Source: UBA1172 sp002457135 (GTDB taxonomy: Bacteria; Pseudomonadota; Alphaproteobacteria; Puniceispirillales; UBA1172). From it: DNA of 64,000 bases. The stretch is taken from positions 1-64,000 of the forward strand of contig CBFIBR010000003.1 of NCBI GenBank assembly GCA_965660935.1, in the 5' to 3' direction. The notes beneath the pieces are model-generated. The model made no database searches. It was given only the letters and a program-made list of their open reading frames with translations, and was not told where the DNA came from. How positions within the stretch are numbered: the first letter of the stretch is position 1; each line of letters begins with the position of its first letter. Below are positions 8,402 to 15,068 of the stretch, in pieces. A program made the position numbers and the translations under genes.

Positions 8402-8805
8402 CAGGCCTTATCCCCCTTATTATCATCATTGCGGCCGTAATCACTGTTTTTGGCGGCGAGAATCTGATCTTCCTCAATACTGCCAAAGGCATCATTGATG
8501 CGCAGAACCAGCGCCAGACCCAGCGCCGTTGTCGCCACCCCGACCACAATGGCGGTGAGGATCAGCACATGAGGCAGCGGGTTCGAATAGAGAACATCCT
8601 GATTGACGGCGTTATGAACGATGATCGGTGCCGTGCCGCCATCAACCTTTGCCAGCGAGATATAAAATAGGAACACCGCAGTCTGGAACAGCGTCAACCC
8701 GATCAGCTTTTTGACCAGGTTCTGCCGTGACATCACGGTAAACAGCCCGATCATCATCAGCATGACCACCACGAGGTAGTTCCATTTGGCGATAATCATT
8801 TCCAT
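8401..8805 (-). CDS. mnhC: Mrp-type antiporter subunit C (NuoK-like)
   Basis: This 134-residue protein has three hydrophobic segments. The motifs VKKLIGLTLFQTAVFLFYISLA and NPLPHVLILTAIVVGVATTALGLALVLRI are typical of MrpC/MnhC, the homologue of complex I NuoK. The C-terminus is hydrophilic and acidic, slightly longer than usual. It is linked to the B gene upstream and D gene downstream by single-base overlaps. The assignment is firm. Confidence 0.93.
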   Translation of the reverse strand: MEMIIAKWNYLVVVMLMMIGLFTVMSRQNLVKKLIGLTLFQTAVFLFYISLAKVDGGTAPIIVHNAVNQDVLYSNPLPHVLILTAIVVGVATTALGLALVLRINDAFGSIEEDQILAAKNSDYGRNDDNKGDKA

Positions 8806-9242
8806 CAGTTGCCGGCCCCCCCGGCCTCACCCTTATAGCCTGCAAAGGCGTAATAAAGGCTCATCATCACGGAGGTAACGGTCACCCCGACACCCAGTTC
8901 AACCAGCAGAATGCCGTAATGCTGGCCATGGGCCGCATCATAAGACAGCGTGTTGTAATCAAGGAAGTTGCCGCCAAGCATCACATTGACCACACCAACA
9001 CCGCTATAAAGCAATACGCCGATAGCGGTGAAAGCCTGAACAACCCCGGGCGGGGCAACGGACTTGACCTCAGACAGGCCGAAAACAATGCCGTAGAGGA
9101 TAAAGGCAGCGGCGATGATCACACCGGCCTGAAACCCGCCACCCGGGCCAAAATCACCATGAAACTGGACGTAAAGCCCGTAGAGGATGATGGGGGCGAA
9201 CAAAACCTTGGTCGTGACGCGGAATACAGGGTTATTTTTCAT
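8805..9242 (-). CDS. mnhB: Mrp-type antiporter subunit B
   Basis: From the ATG at 9242 this is a 145-residue membrane protein, with KVLFAPIILYGLYVQFHGDFGPGGGFQAGVIIAAAFILYGIVFG, a near-perfect MnhB signature (the HGDFGPGGGFQ stretch). The start is supported by AAGGGGG located 6 bases upstream; the longer in-frame start at 9347 lies within the previous gene and gives a cysteine-rich non-membrane leader. It overlaps the preceding gene by 11 bases. MrpB is a structural membrane subunit of the antiporter. Confidence 0.93.
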   Translation of the reverse strand: MKNNPVFRVTTKVLFAPIILYGLYVQFHGDFGPGGGFQAGVIIAAAFILYGIVFGLSEVKSVAPPGVVQAFTAIGVLLYSGVGVVNVMLGGNFLDYNTLSYDAAHGQHYGILLVELGVGVTVTSVMMSLYYAFAGYKGEAGGAGN

Positions 9243-9795
9243 CTTTATCCCCCTTCCCGTCATTCTTTTTGCGGCGGCCGGTGCTGAGCAGCAGAAACAC
9301 CCCGAGACCGGCGGCAAAGACCACAATCGTTTCCCCCAGCGTATCAAACCCGCGATAACTGGCCAGCACGGTGGTCACCACGTTGGGGATATGCAGCTTG
9401 ACATCGCTTTCAATCAGGTAGCGCGGGGCGACATGCTGATGCACGACCGAGGTCGGATCACCAAAGGGTGGCAGGGCCATCACCGCAACGATCAGCAGCA
9501 CACCGGCGATCAGGCACACCGCCAGTGGCGCGATAATCAGCGATGTTCCCTTCTTTTCTTCGGCAGGGAGCCGGGCCATGGCGGCCAGCAGCAGGACGGT
9601 TGAAATCCCCGCACCCACCGCCGCCTCGGTAAAGGCGACATCGACGGCATCAAGGTTCACGAACATGGCGGCCGAGATGAGGGAATAGGCCCCGGTCAGG
9701 ACAATCGCGGCAAACAGGCGGCGTGTATACAGCACCAGAATGGCGATCACCACCATCATGCTGACCAGAAAGACATCAACCAGCAGTGCCGTCAT
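9232..9795 (-). CDS. Mrp-type antiporter MrpA C-terminal-like subunit (MbhD/MbhE-like, DUF4040)
   Basis: This 187-residue membrane protein begins with a DUF4040/MbhD-like domain (YTRRLFAAIVLTGAYSLISAAMFVNLDAVDVAFTEAAVGAGISTVLLLAA) and ends with an MbhE-like segment (NVVTTVLASYRGFDTLGETIVVFAAGLGVFLLL). In standard Mrp operons these two regions form the C-terminal part of the giant MrpA, where the glutamates of AFTEAAVGAG and DTLGETIV are functionally important. Here they stand as a separate gene, as in archaeal Mbh/Mbx operons. The start overlaps the G gene by 4 bases. The hydrophilic tail is basic and acidic (RRKKNDGKGDKDEK). Confidence 0.9.
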   Translation of the reverse strand: MTALLVDVFLVSMMVVIAILVLYTRRLFAAIVLTGAYSLISAAMFVNLDAVDVAFTEAAVGAGISTVLLLAAMARLPAEEKKGTSLIIAPLAVCLIAGVLLIVAVMALPPFGDPTSVVHQHVAPRYLIESDVKLHIPNVVTTVLASYRGFDTLGETIVVFAAGLGVFLLLSTGRRKKNDGKGDKDEK

Positions 9796-10145
9796 TGATC
9801 TGTCTCCCCCGTGTTTGATGCGGTTTTACCGGGTTTTGTTTCATCATGCCCCACCGGCTCAATCCCCTGATCATGGGCGACCTGGGCGATGGCATGGCCT
9901 GAAATCGGGCTGGTGAAAAAGAGGAAGATACCAACCAGCAACAGCTTGACGGTAATCAGCCATGACGGCGACAGGCATATCATGCCAAGGATCATGAGTG
10001 CGACACCGGCGGTATCAACCACCCCGGCAGCATGGATCCGCGCATATACATCAGGCAGGCGCAACAGCCCGATAGCACCGATAATCACCGCCAGCCCCCC
10101 GGCGATAATCAGCCCGCCACCAATCCATTGCAGGGCATCAGCCAT
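9792..10145 (-). CDS. mnhG: Mrp-type antiporter subunit G
   Basis: This 117-residue protein has the MnhG/YufB signature GAIGLLRLPDVYARIHAAGVVDTAGVALMILGM and a hydrophobic last third, then a polar tail. I chose the ATG at 10145 because GGGGGG lies 7 bases upstream; an alternative in-frame ATG at 10160 would add five residues. It overlaps the next gene by 4 bases. MrpG is a small structural subunit of the antiporter complex. Confidence 0.92.
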   Translation of the reverse strand: MADALQWIGGGLIIAGGLAVIIGAIGLLRLPDVYARIHAAGVVDTAGVALMILGMICLSPSWLITVKLLLVGIFLFFTSPISGHAIAQVAHDQGIEPVGHDETKPGKTASNTGETDQ

Positions 10146-10200
10146 CACTTGTCCCCCCATTATCTATCCCCATCATTATTTATCTCCCCCATTATCTATC
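10146..10200 (-). repeat. Short G-rich tandem repeat between mnhF and mnhG
   Basis: Read on the minus strand, the gap between the F and G genes is built from near-copies of GATAGATAATGGGGG, with an intermediate degenerate copy (GATAAATAATGATGGGG). Each copy carries an ATGGGG that resembles a start codon beside a strong ribosome-binding G-run. It is the only real gap inside the otherwise overlapping operon. The repeat could tune translation of mnhG or just be slippage. Confidence 0.6.
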
Positions 10201-10455
10201 TCCAAGGCTTCCGGTGCTGAACAGTTTCAACACCGCGAATGTACCAATGAAATTGATGATGGCGTAAAGAATGGAAATATCGATGAATTCGGGCCGCTGC
10301 ATGACAAAACCGTGCAGCGCGATGCCGAGAATGATCATGGTGCCGATGCTGTTTGCCGCCAGCACCCGGTCAAACGCGGTCGGGCCGAGCGCCGCCCGGG
10401 CGATCGCAATCAGAACAGCAACGGCCAAGGCCGCCATGCCAGCCGCCAGCATCAT
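10192..10455 (-). CDS. mnhF: Mrp-type antiporter subunit F
   Basis: This 87-residue protein has three hydrophobic segments with the MnhF signature GPTAFDRVLAANSIGTMIILGIALHGF and YAIINFIGTFAVLKLFSTG. Length is typical (about 90). It overlaps the E gene by 4 bases. It is a small membrane subunit needed for complex stability in known Mrp systems. Confidence 0.93.
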   Translation of the reverse strand: MMLAAGMAALAVAVLIAIARAALGPTAFDRVLAANSIGTMIILGIALHGFVMQRPEFIDISILYAIINFIGTFAVLKLFSTGSLGDR

Positions 10456-10940
10456 CCTGATACCCCCTCAATCCGGGTGACTTTTTCATCCATGCCCCCT
10501 GATTTGACATCATCGGCCAGCTCCCGGCTGACAGCATGAACGAGAAATTCGCCCTCGGTGATTTCCACCGTCACCGTCCCCGGGGTCAGGGTGATCGAAT
10601 TGGCATAGGTGGCAACACCGGCTGCGGTTTTCTGGGTATAGGGAACACGGAACAGCACCGGATCAGCCTGACCCACCAGGATCAGCCTGATCGTGCTGAT
10701 GTTGGAGACAGCAATTTCACGGAACAGCCAGAGAATGTATCCAGGCAGACCAGCCATCAGGTGAAACGGCAGGCCTTCCCTGTCATGGCCATTGATGCGG
10801 ACCGCCATCCAGGTGGCAAACCCGACACTGACGACACCCAACCCGGTAACCAGCGGTGTATAATGCCCAGACATCAGCAGCCAGACCACCATCAGGATAC
10901 CAAATAAAATTATCGCCCTAATAAACATGGTATACCACAT
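10452..10940 (-). CDS. mnhE: Mrp-type antiporter subunit E, first gene of the operon
   Basis: This 162-residue protein has N-terminal membrane segments (IRAIILFGILMVVWLLMSG), then LWLFREIAVSNISTIRLIL, TYANSITLTPGTVTVEI and EFLVHAVS, a full match to the MnhE pattern. Starts at 10940 or at the methionine four codons later are both possible. It is the first gene of a ten-gene minus-strand operon ending with the DUF192 gene at 3108. No convincing promoter could be fixed just upstream, although a TTGACA occurs around 11001 on this strand. Confidence 0.93.
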   Translation of the reverse strand: MWYTMFIRAIILFGILMVVWLLMSGHYTPLVTGLGVVSVGFATWMAVRINGHDREGLPFHLMAGLPGYILWLFREIAVSNISTIRLILVGQADPVLFRVPYTQKTAAGVATYANSITLTPGTVTVEITEGEFLVHAVSRELADDVKSGGMDEKVTRIEGVSG

Positions 10941-10998
10941 GCGAGCAACCTACCAAATTAGCCACGCCAGACAAGAAAAACCGACACACAAATGTAAA

Positions 10999-11027
10999 TT
11001 GTCAAAGCCAGAGGCTTGGATTATAAA
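10999..11027 (+). promoter_or_regulatory. Candidate sigma70 promoter for the 40-residue microprotein
   Basis: TTGTCA (10999-11004) and TATAAA (11022-11027) are separated by exactly 17 bases. Transcription would start near 11034, about 20 bases before the ATG at 11055. This supports expression of the very short gene that follows. Confidence 0.55.
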
Positions 11028-11054
11028 TCAGTATGAGAAGCAATGGAGATTTTC

Positions 11055-11177
11055 ATGACACAAGAACGTCCGAAAAACATTCCTGAGGAAAACGTCTATA
11101 ACAAACTGCACTGGACAATTTACCTTGTCATTATTGCGACGGCGGCGGCACTCTATCTAATTATAAACGCCGGATAA
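11055..11177 (+). CDS. 40-residue single-span membrane microprotein, function unknown
   Basis: The frame encodes 40 residues: a charged N-terminus (TQERPKNIPEENVYNKL) and one transmembrane helix (residues about 20-38, WTIYLVIIATAAALYLIINA). GGAG lies 6 bases before the ATG, a good promoter sits upstream, and a hairpin overlaps the stop codon, so the unit looks like a complete minigene. It is divergent from the Mrp operon and convergent with another microprotein gene. No family is recognised. It might be a small regulator or subunit of a membrane complex, but nothing proves this. Confidence 0.6.
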   Translation: MTQERPKNIPEENVYNKLHWTIYLVIIATAAALYLIINAG

Positions 11178-11188
11178 ACCCGGCGTTT
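11165..11188. terminator. Bidirectional hairpin terminator between two convergent microproteins
   Basis: AAACGCCGG (11165-11173) pairs perfectly with CCGGCGTTT (11180-11188) around a six-base loop. The A/T ends give a T-run on both strands. It lies exactly between the stop codons of the 40-residue gene (plus) and the 32-residue gene (minus) and overlaps the first stop. Confidence 0.7.
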
Positions 11189-11190
11189 AA

Positions 11191-11289
11191 TCAATCAGGT
11201 TTTACGGAAAATTTGCCAAAGGCATAAATGGCAAGGCAAAGAATGATCGGAAAACCGACAACGAGAACAGTTCCAACTGTTGGATCCAT
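11191..11289 (-). CDS. 32-residue single-span membrane microprotein, function unknown
   Basis: Read leftwards from 11289, this gene encodes 32 residues with a single hydrophobic helix (VGTVLVVGFPIILCLAIYAFG) and a short basic tail ending KFSVKPD. The ribosome-binding site is very strong, with GGGGGGA ending 4 bases before the ATG, the same style as seen before the EamA and mnhB genes. It converges on the 40-residue gene and shares its terminator. I do not recognise the family; proteins of this size often are accessory subunits of membrane transporters or oxidases, which remains a guess. Confidence 0.6.
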   Translation of the reverse strand: MDPTVGTVLVVGFPIILCLAIYAFGKFSVKPD

Positions 11290-11361
11290 TTTATCCCCCC
11301 TATAAGTTATTCTCATTTTTAAACAATCTTGCGGATAATTTCCAGCCTTTACGGAAAAATC

Positions 11362-12198
11362 ATGGCTGTTTTTGACCAGAATGACACGAATCCCCCGCTC
11401 CTGATCATGGCGGCCCCGAACGGTGCGCGCAAATCAAGGGAGGATCACCCCAACCTGCCCATCACGATTGATGAGGTCGTGGCTGAGGCAAGGGCCTGTC
11501 ATGATGCGGGCGCGGCCATGCTGCATGCCCATATCCGTGATGATGACGGCAACCACAGCCTTGATGCCGGCCGTTACCGTGACCTGCTGGATGCGATGGC
11601 GGCGATGGTGCCGGGAATGCCGTGCCAGATCACAACCGAAAAGGCGGGCCGGTTCAGCCCGGCCGAACAGGCCGCCTGCCTGAGCGGTGTACGACCCGAT
11701 CATGCCTCTGTTTCCATTCTGGAAATTACCGGTGATCAGTCAAAGGAAGGCATTGATTTCGGGAGCGGTGTGCTGAAAGACGCGGCGGCATCAGGAACGC
11801 ATCTGCAATACATTCTTTACAGCCCTGATGATCTCACCCTGTTGCATCGGCTCTATTTTGACGGATATCTGCCTGATGCGCCGGTTGACGTTCTCTTCGT
11901 TCTTGGCCGTTACAGCGCGGATTTCCGTTCCCACCCCGATGATCTGGACCCGTTCCTTGGGGGTGACAGGGGTTTCATCCGGCACTGGATGGTCTGTGCC
12001 TTCGGGCCGATGGAATACGATGCCATGGTCAAGGCCCATGGTCTCGGTGGTCAGGCCAGGATCGGGTTTGAAAATAACCTGTTGCTGAAGGACGGCACAA
12101 TGGCATCCTCCAGCGCCGAGCTGATCCGCCAGATGAGCGCAGGCCGGGACGTGCTGACCGGGGCTGAGGCATCACAGCTTTTCCGATCAGGTGAATGA
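11362..12198 (+). CDS. Beta-keto acid cleavage enzyme (BKACE/DUF849 family)
   Basis: This 278-residue TIM-barrel protein has the BKACE pattern: IMAAPNGARKSREDHP near the N-terminus, the zinc-binding pair H55 and H57 in AMLHAHIRDDDG, QITTEKAGRFS, VSILEITGD, and a C-terminal RIGFENNL with the zinc-ligating glutamate. The family condenses a beta-keto acid (for example 3-keto-5-aminohexanoate) with acetyl-CoA to give acetoacetate and a CoA ester; the actual substrate here is unknown. I prefer the ATG at 11362; an ATG at 11329 would add 11 residues not like the family. It converges on a ketopantoate reductase homologue with a 12-base overlap of the 3' ends. Confidence 0.87.
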   Translation: MAVFDQNDTNPPLLIMAAPNGARKSREDHPNLPITIDEVVAEARACHDAGAAMLHAHIRDDDGNHSLDAGRYRDLLDAMAAMVPGMPCQITTEKAGRFSPAEQAACLSGVRPDHASVSILEITGDQSKEGIDFGSGVLKDAAASGTHLQYILYSPDDLTLLHRLYFDGYLPDAPVDVLFVLGRYSADFRSHPDDLDPFLGGDRGFIRHWMVCAFGPMEYDAMVKAHGLGGQARIGFENNLLLKDGTMASSSAELIRQMSAGRDVLTGAEASQLFRSGE

Positions 12199-13110
12199 TT
12201 TTTCACGGTGGTGAATAATCGCTGTCACGGCCCTGTTGACCGGGGCATCCAGCCCTGCCCTCGCCGCCAGTTTCGGGACCATGCCGTTGATGATATCAAT
12301 CTCGGACCGCCTGCCCGCCTCATGATCGAGGGTCATGGAGGGCTTTGCTCCCCCCAGTTTTGCGGCAAAGGTCGTCACATAAGCCTCAGGATCATCGTAG
12401 GAAAACTGAACCCCCCTGGCCTTGCCGACGGCATAGGCCTCCACCCCGCAATCCAGCGCCATTCGCCATAATGCAGGATCGGCCATGAGTTCACCCACAG
12501 TGCATCCCGTGATGGTGCAGGGCCCGCTCAGGCTGACATTGCAGATGAATTTCTCCCAGATCAGCTGGTCTATATTGGCGTAGGCCTCGGCCGGGAACCC
12601 CGCCCCCTGCCAGAGCGCGGTAACCTCAGCAAGCCGGGCGGTTTCGCCGCCGCCATATTCCCCCAGCCTGATCCGCGTCATGCTGGTGTGATGACCATGC
12701 CCGGGGCCAGTCATGGAGGCACCAAACCCCTCTGCAACACCAACAAGGATACGATCACTGCTGATGCCCCCGGCGAGGATATCAGCACTGCCCATCCCGT
12801 TCTGGATGGTCAGGACCATGGCATCAGGCGGGGTTTCGGCGTTGAGCTTGGCGGCTGCATCGGCAATACCGTCAGCCTTGGTGGCCAGGATATAAAGCTC
12901 CGCTTCGGGGAGGCGTTCGTTCAGCATCCGGGCCGAAATGCCGCTGATAACCCGGTCACCGGTAAATCCATCCAGCCTCAACCCGTTGCGGCTGATGGCA
13001 TCGATGTGATCAGCCCAGGCATCAACCGCGGTAACATCATGCCCTGCCTCGGCAAAGAGGGCCGCATAGACACAGCCCATGGCCCCGGTTCCGATCACTG
13101 CAATACGCAT
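12187..13110 (-). CDS. 2-dehydropantoate 2-reductase-family oxidoreductase
   Basis: This 307-residue protein begins MRIAVIGTGAMGCVYAALFAEAGHDV, the NADP-binding GxGxxG fold of the PanE/ApbA family, continues with TKADG, VLTIQNGMGSAD and IWEKFICNVSLSGPCTITG, where K in WEKF is the conserved catalytic lysine, and ends with a helical C-terminal domain (SEIDIINGMVPKLAARAG). The family reduces ketopantoate to pantoate for coenzyme A synthesis, but many paralogues act on other 2-keto acids. The neighbouring BKACE gene suggests a possible catabolic role, so I leave the symbol blank. Confidence 0.85.
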   Translation of the reverse strand: MRIAVIGTGAMGCVYAALFAEAGHDVTAVDAWADHIDAISRNGLRLDGFTGDRVISGISARMLNERLPEAELYILATKADGIADAAAKLNAETPPDAMVLTIQNGMGSADILAGGISSDRILVGVAEGFGASMTGPGHGHHTSMTRIRLGEYGGGETARLAEVTALWQGAGFPAEAYANIDQLIWEKFICNVSLSGPCTITGCTVGELMADPALWRMALDCGVEAYAVGKARGVQFSYDDPEAYVTTFAAKLGGAKPSMTLDHEAGRRSEIDIINGMVPKLAARAGLDAPVNRAVTAIIHHREKSFT

Positions 13111-13165
13111 GGATTAATCCTCCCATCAGCGCGACAAGATTTCACCAATCCTGAAATTCAGGCAA

Positions 13166-13197
13166 GAAAAAACCGGCCCCTGCGTGTGGGGCCGGTT
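13166..13197 (-). terminator. Rho-independent terminator of glnK-amtB
   Basis: AACCGGCCCC and GGGGCCGGTT form a perfect 10-bp stem with a 7-base loop (13171-13197). On the minus strand it is followed by six thymines (13172-13167), 29 bases after the amtB stop codon. This is a textbook intrinsic terminator. Confidence 0.93.
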
Positions 13198-13225
13198 AAG
13201 GAGTCGATCATTGAGGAGGAAACGA

Positions 13226-14548
13226 TCAACTAGAACGTGTGAACTCAGGGTAACCTTCGAGGCCACATTCCGCGACGTCGAGACCATCGTATTCAGCCTC
13301 TTCATCCGGACGCAGACCCATTGCTGTACCAATGGCGTACCAGGCAACACCAGAGGTGACGACAACGAATGCACCGATGGCAACGATACCGGTAGCCTGA
13401 ACCATCAGCTGGCCCATGCCGCCACCCGCGGAGATAACAACCGCAAGCGTGCCCCAGATACCGCAGACGAGGTGGACCGGGATGGCACCGACAACGTCAT
13501 CAACCTTGAGCTTGTCAAGAAGCGGAACCGAGAGGACCACGAGGAAACCGCCGATACCACCGATCATGGCAGCAATGCCAGGGGTCGGGGCAAGGGGTTC
13601 AGCCGTGATGGACACAAGGCCGCCCAGTGCGCCGTTGAGCGCCATGGTGAGGTCGATTTTGCCATACATGACCAGCGTTGCGACAATGGCGACAACGACA
13701 CCGGCAGCAGCGGCAATGTTGGTGTTAACGTAGATGTTGGCGATAGCAGCAACGTCAGCAGCCGTACCCATGGCAAGCTGTGAGCCACCGTTGAAGCCGA
13801 ACCAGCCGAACCACAGGATGAAAGTACCGAGCGTGGCCAGTGGCAGGTTTGAACCTGGCATCGGGCGGATGCTGCCATCATCGGAATACTTGCCCTTACG
13901 AGCGCCGATAATGATCGCACCGGTGAGCGCTGCCCAGCCACCAACAGAGTGAACGATGGTTGAACCGGCAAAGTCGCTGAAGCCCATTTCGCTGAGCCAG
14001 CCACCACCCCATGTCCAGGAACCCTGGATCGGGTAGATGATACCGACCAGAACGGCGATAACAACAAAGAACGTGGTCAGCTTGACGCGTTCGGCAACAG
14101 CACCGGAAACGATTGAAGCCGCGGCGGCAACAAACACCATCTGGAAGAACCAGTCGGATGAAGCCGCGTAATCCGTGCCATCACCTGTGTAACCGGCGTC
14201 GGTAATCGATGGGTCGGATGGGGACCAGATTGACAGTGAGCCGATGTAACCGCCGACATCAGCGTACATCAGGTTGTAACCGATCAGCCAGTAAAGCAGA
14301 CCGGAAATAGAATAAAGGCCAATGTTCTTGGCGCATTGTGCAGTCGCGTTTTTGGAACGGACCAGACCAACTTCAAGCATGCAGAAACCTGCAGCCATCA
14401 GCATAACGATGAAGCCGTGCAACAGGAAGGACAGGCTGTTAAGAATGAATGCCGTTTCTGGGTCTGTGGCCGCCATGGCAGGCAACGGCAAAATCGTTGC
14501 TGCAAGCGCAACGCCACCGAGACCGAAAAGCTTTGAAAGTGGGGACAT
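13226..14548 (-). CDS. amtB: Ammonium transporter AmtB
   Basis: This 440-residue protein has an N-terminal signal-like segment (GVALAATILPLPAMAA) followed by eleven membrane spans. Diagnostic Amt motifs are GFCMLEVGLVRSKN, DFAGSTIVHSVGGWAAL (first conserved pore histidine), LWFGWFGFNGGSQ and VHLVCGIWGT (second histidine region). It takes ammonium across the inner membrane and is gated by GlnK. It lies 33 bases after glnK on the same strand, and a good Shine-Dalgarno (GGAG) precedes the ATG. The terminator follows directly. Confidence 0.96.
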   Translation of the reverse strand: MSPLSKLFGLGGVALAATILPLPAMAATDPETAFILNSLSFLLHGFIVMLMAAGFCMLEVGLVRSKNATAQCAKNIGLYSISGLLYWLIGYNLMYADVGGYIGSLSIWSPSDPSITDAGYTGDGTDYAASSDWFFQMVFVAAAASIVSGAVAERVKLTTFFVVIAVLVGIIYPIQGSWTWGGGWLSEMGFSDFAGSTIVHSVGGWAALTGAIIIGARKGKYSDDGSIRPMPGSNLPLATLGTFILWFGWFGFNGGSQLAMGTAADVAAIANIYVNTNIAAAAGVVVAIVATLVMYGKIDLTMALNGALGGLVSITAEPLAPTPGIAAMIGGIGGFLVVLSVPLLDKLKVDDVVGAIPVHLVCGIWGTLAVVISAGGGMGQLMVQATGIVAIGAFVVVTSGVAWYAIGTAMGLRPDEEAEYDGLDVAECGLEGYPEFTRSS

Positions 14549-14581
14549 GATTATCTCCGTTTAGAGGTAGTTATAGTAATA

Positions 14582-14920
14582 CTAAAGTGCTTCCGAACCC
14601 GTTTCACCGGTCCGAATACGAAGCGCCTCGGTGAGTGGAAACGTGAAGATCTTGCCATCGCCAATACGCCCGGACTTGCAGACTTCGGTGATAATATCGA
14701 CAGCTTCAGCCGATGCCTTATCATCAAGGGCAAGTTCCAGCTTGATTTTCGGCAGGAAGTTGATGCTGTACTCAGTGCCGCGATAGATTTCGGTTTTGCC
14801 ACGCTGGCGTCCATAACCGCGAACCTCAGTCACTGTCATCCCTGAGACACCAGCAGCAGTCAGTTTTTCCTGAACTGCCTCAAGCTGGCTTGGTTGAATG
14901 ATCGCTATAATGTAATTCAT
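14582..14920 (-). CDS. glnK: PII signalling protein GlnK
   Basis: This is a standard 112-residue PII protein. The B-loop motif TVTEVRGYGRQRG, the T-loop tyrosine Y51 in YRGTEYSINFLPK (site of uridylylation), and the C-terminal GRIGDGKIF are all intact. PII proteins sense ATP, 2-oxoglutarate and, through uridylylation, glutamine, and in the unmodified state they block AmtB. The gene order glnK-amtB is the usual one. A sigma54-like element lies about 100 bases upstream. Confidence 0.95.
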   Translation of the reverse strand: MNYIIAIIQPSQLEAVQEKLTAAGVSGMTVTEVRGYGRQRGKTEIYRGTEYSINFLPKIKLELALDDKASAEAVDIITEVCKSGRIGDGKIFTFPLTEALRIRTGETGSEAL

Positions 14921-15020
14921 AAACCTGTCCTTTCACTGACAAGATTAATTTATATTTAAGCGAATTCTTATTAGCAGGTTGAAGCGGTGATTAACTCTGC
15001 TATGTTTGCAGTATTACGAT

Positions 15021-15035
15021 GCATATTTTGCACCA
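15021..15035 (-). promoter_or_regulatory. Candidate sigma54 (-24/-12) promoter for glnK-amtB
   Basis: On the minus strand TGGTGC-N5-ATGC keeps the essential GG and GC doublets exactly 10 bases apart, as in the consensus TGGCAC-N5-TTGC. It points at glnK, with a start site near 15009 and a leader of about 90 bases. Nitrogen-controlled glnK operons commonly use sigma54 with NtrC. Two of the secondary positions deviate, so the call is tentative. Confidence 0.4.
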
Positions 15036-15068
15036 CCGGTTTTTTTGTGTTGTCCAAAAGGTTATTCA

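Noticed and set aside
3108..10940. Membrane-bound hydrogenase or second complex I operon
   Set aside because: No hydrogenase large or small subunit, Fe-S or NADH-binding gene is present; only the antiporter-type membrane subunits occur.
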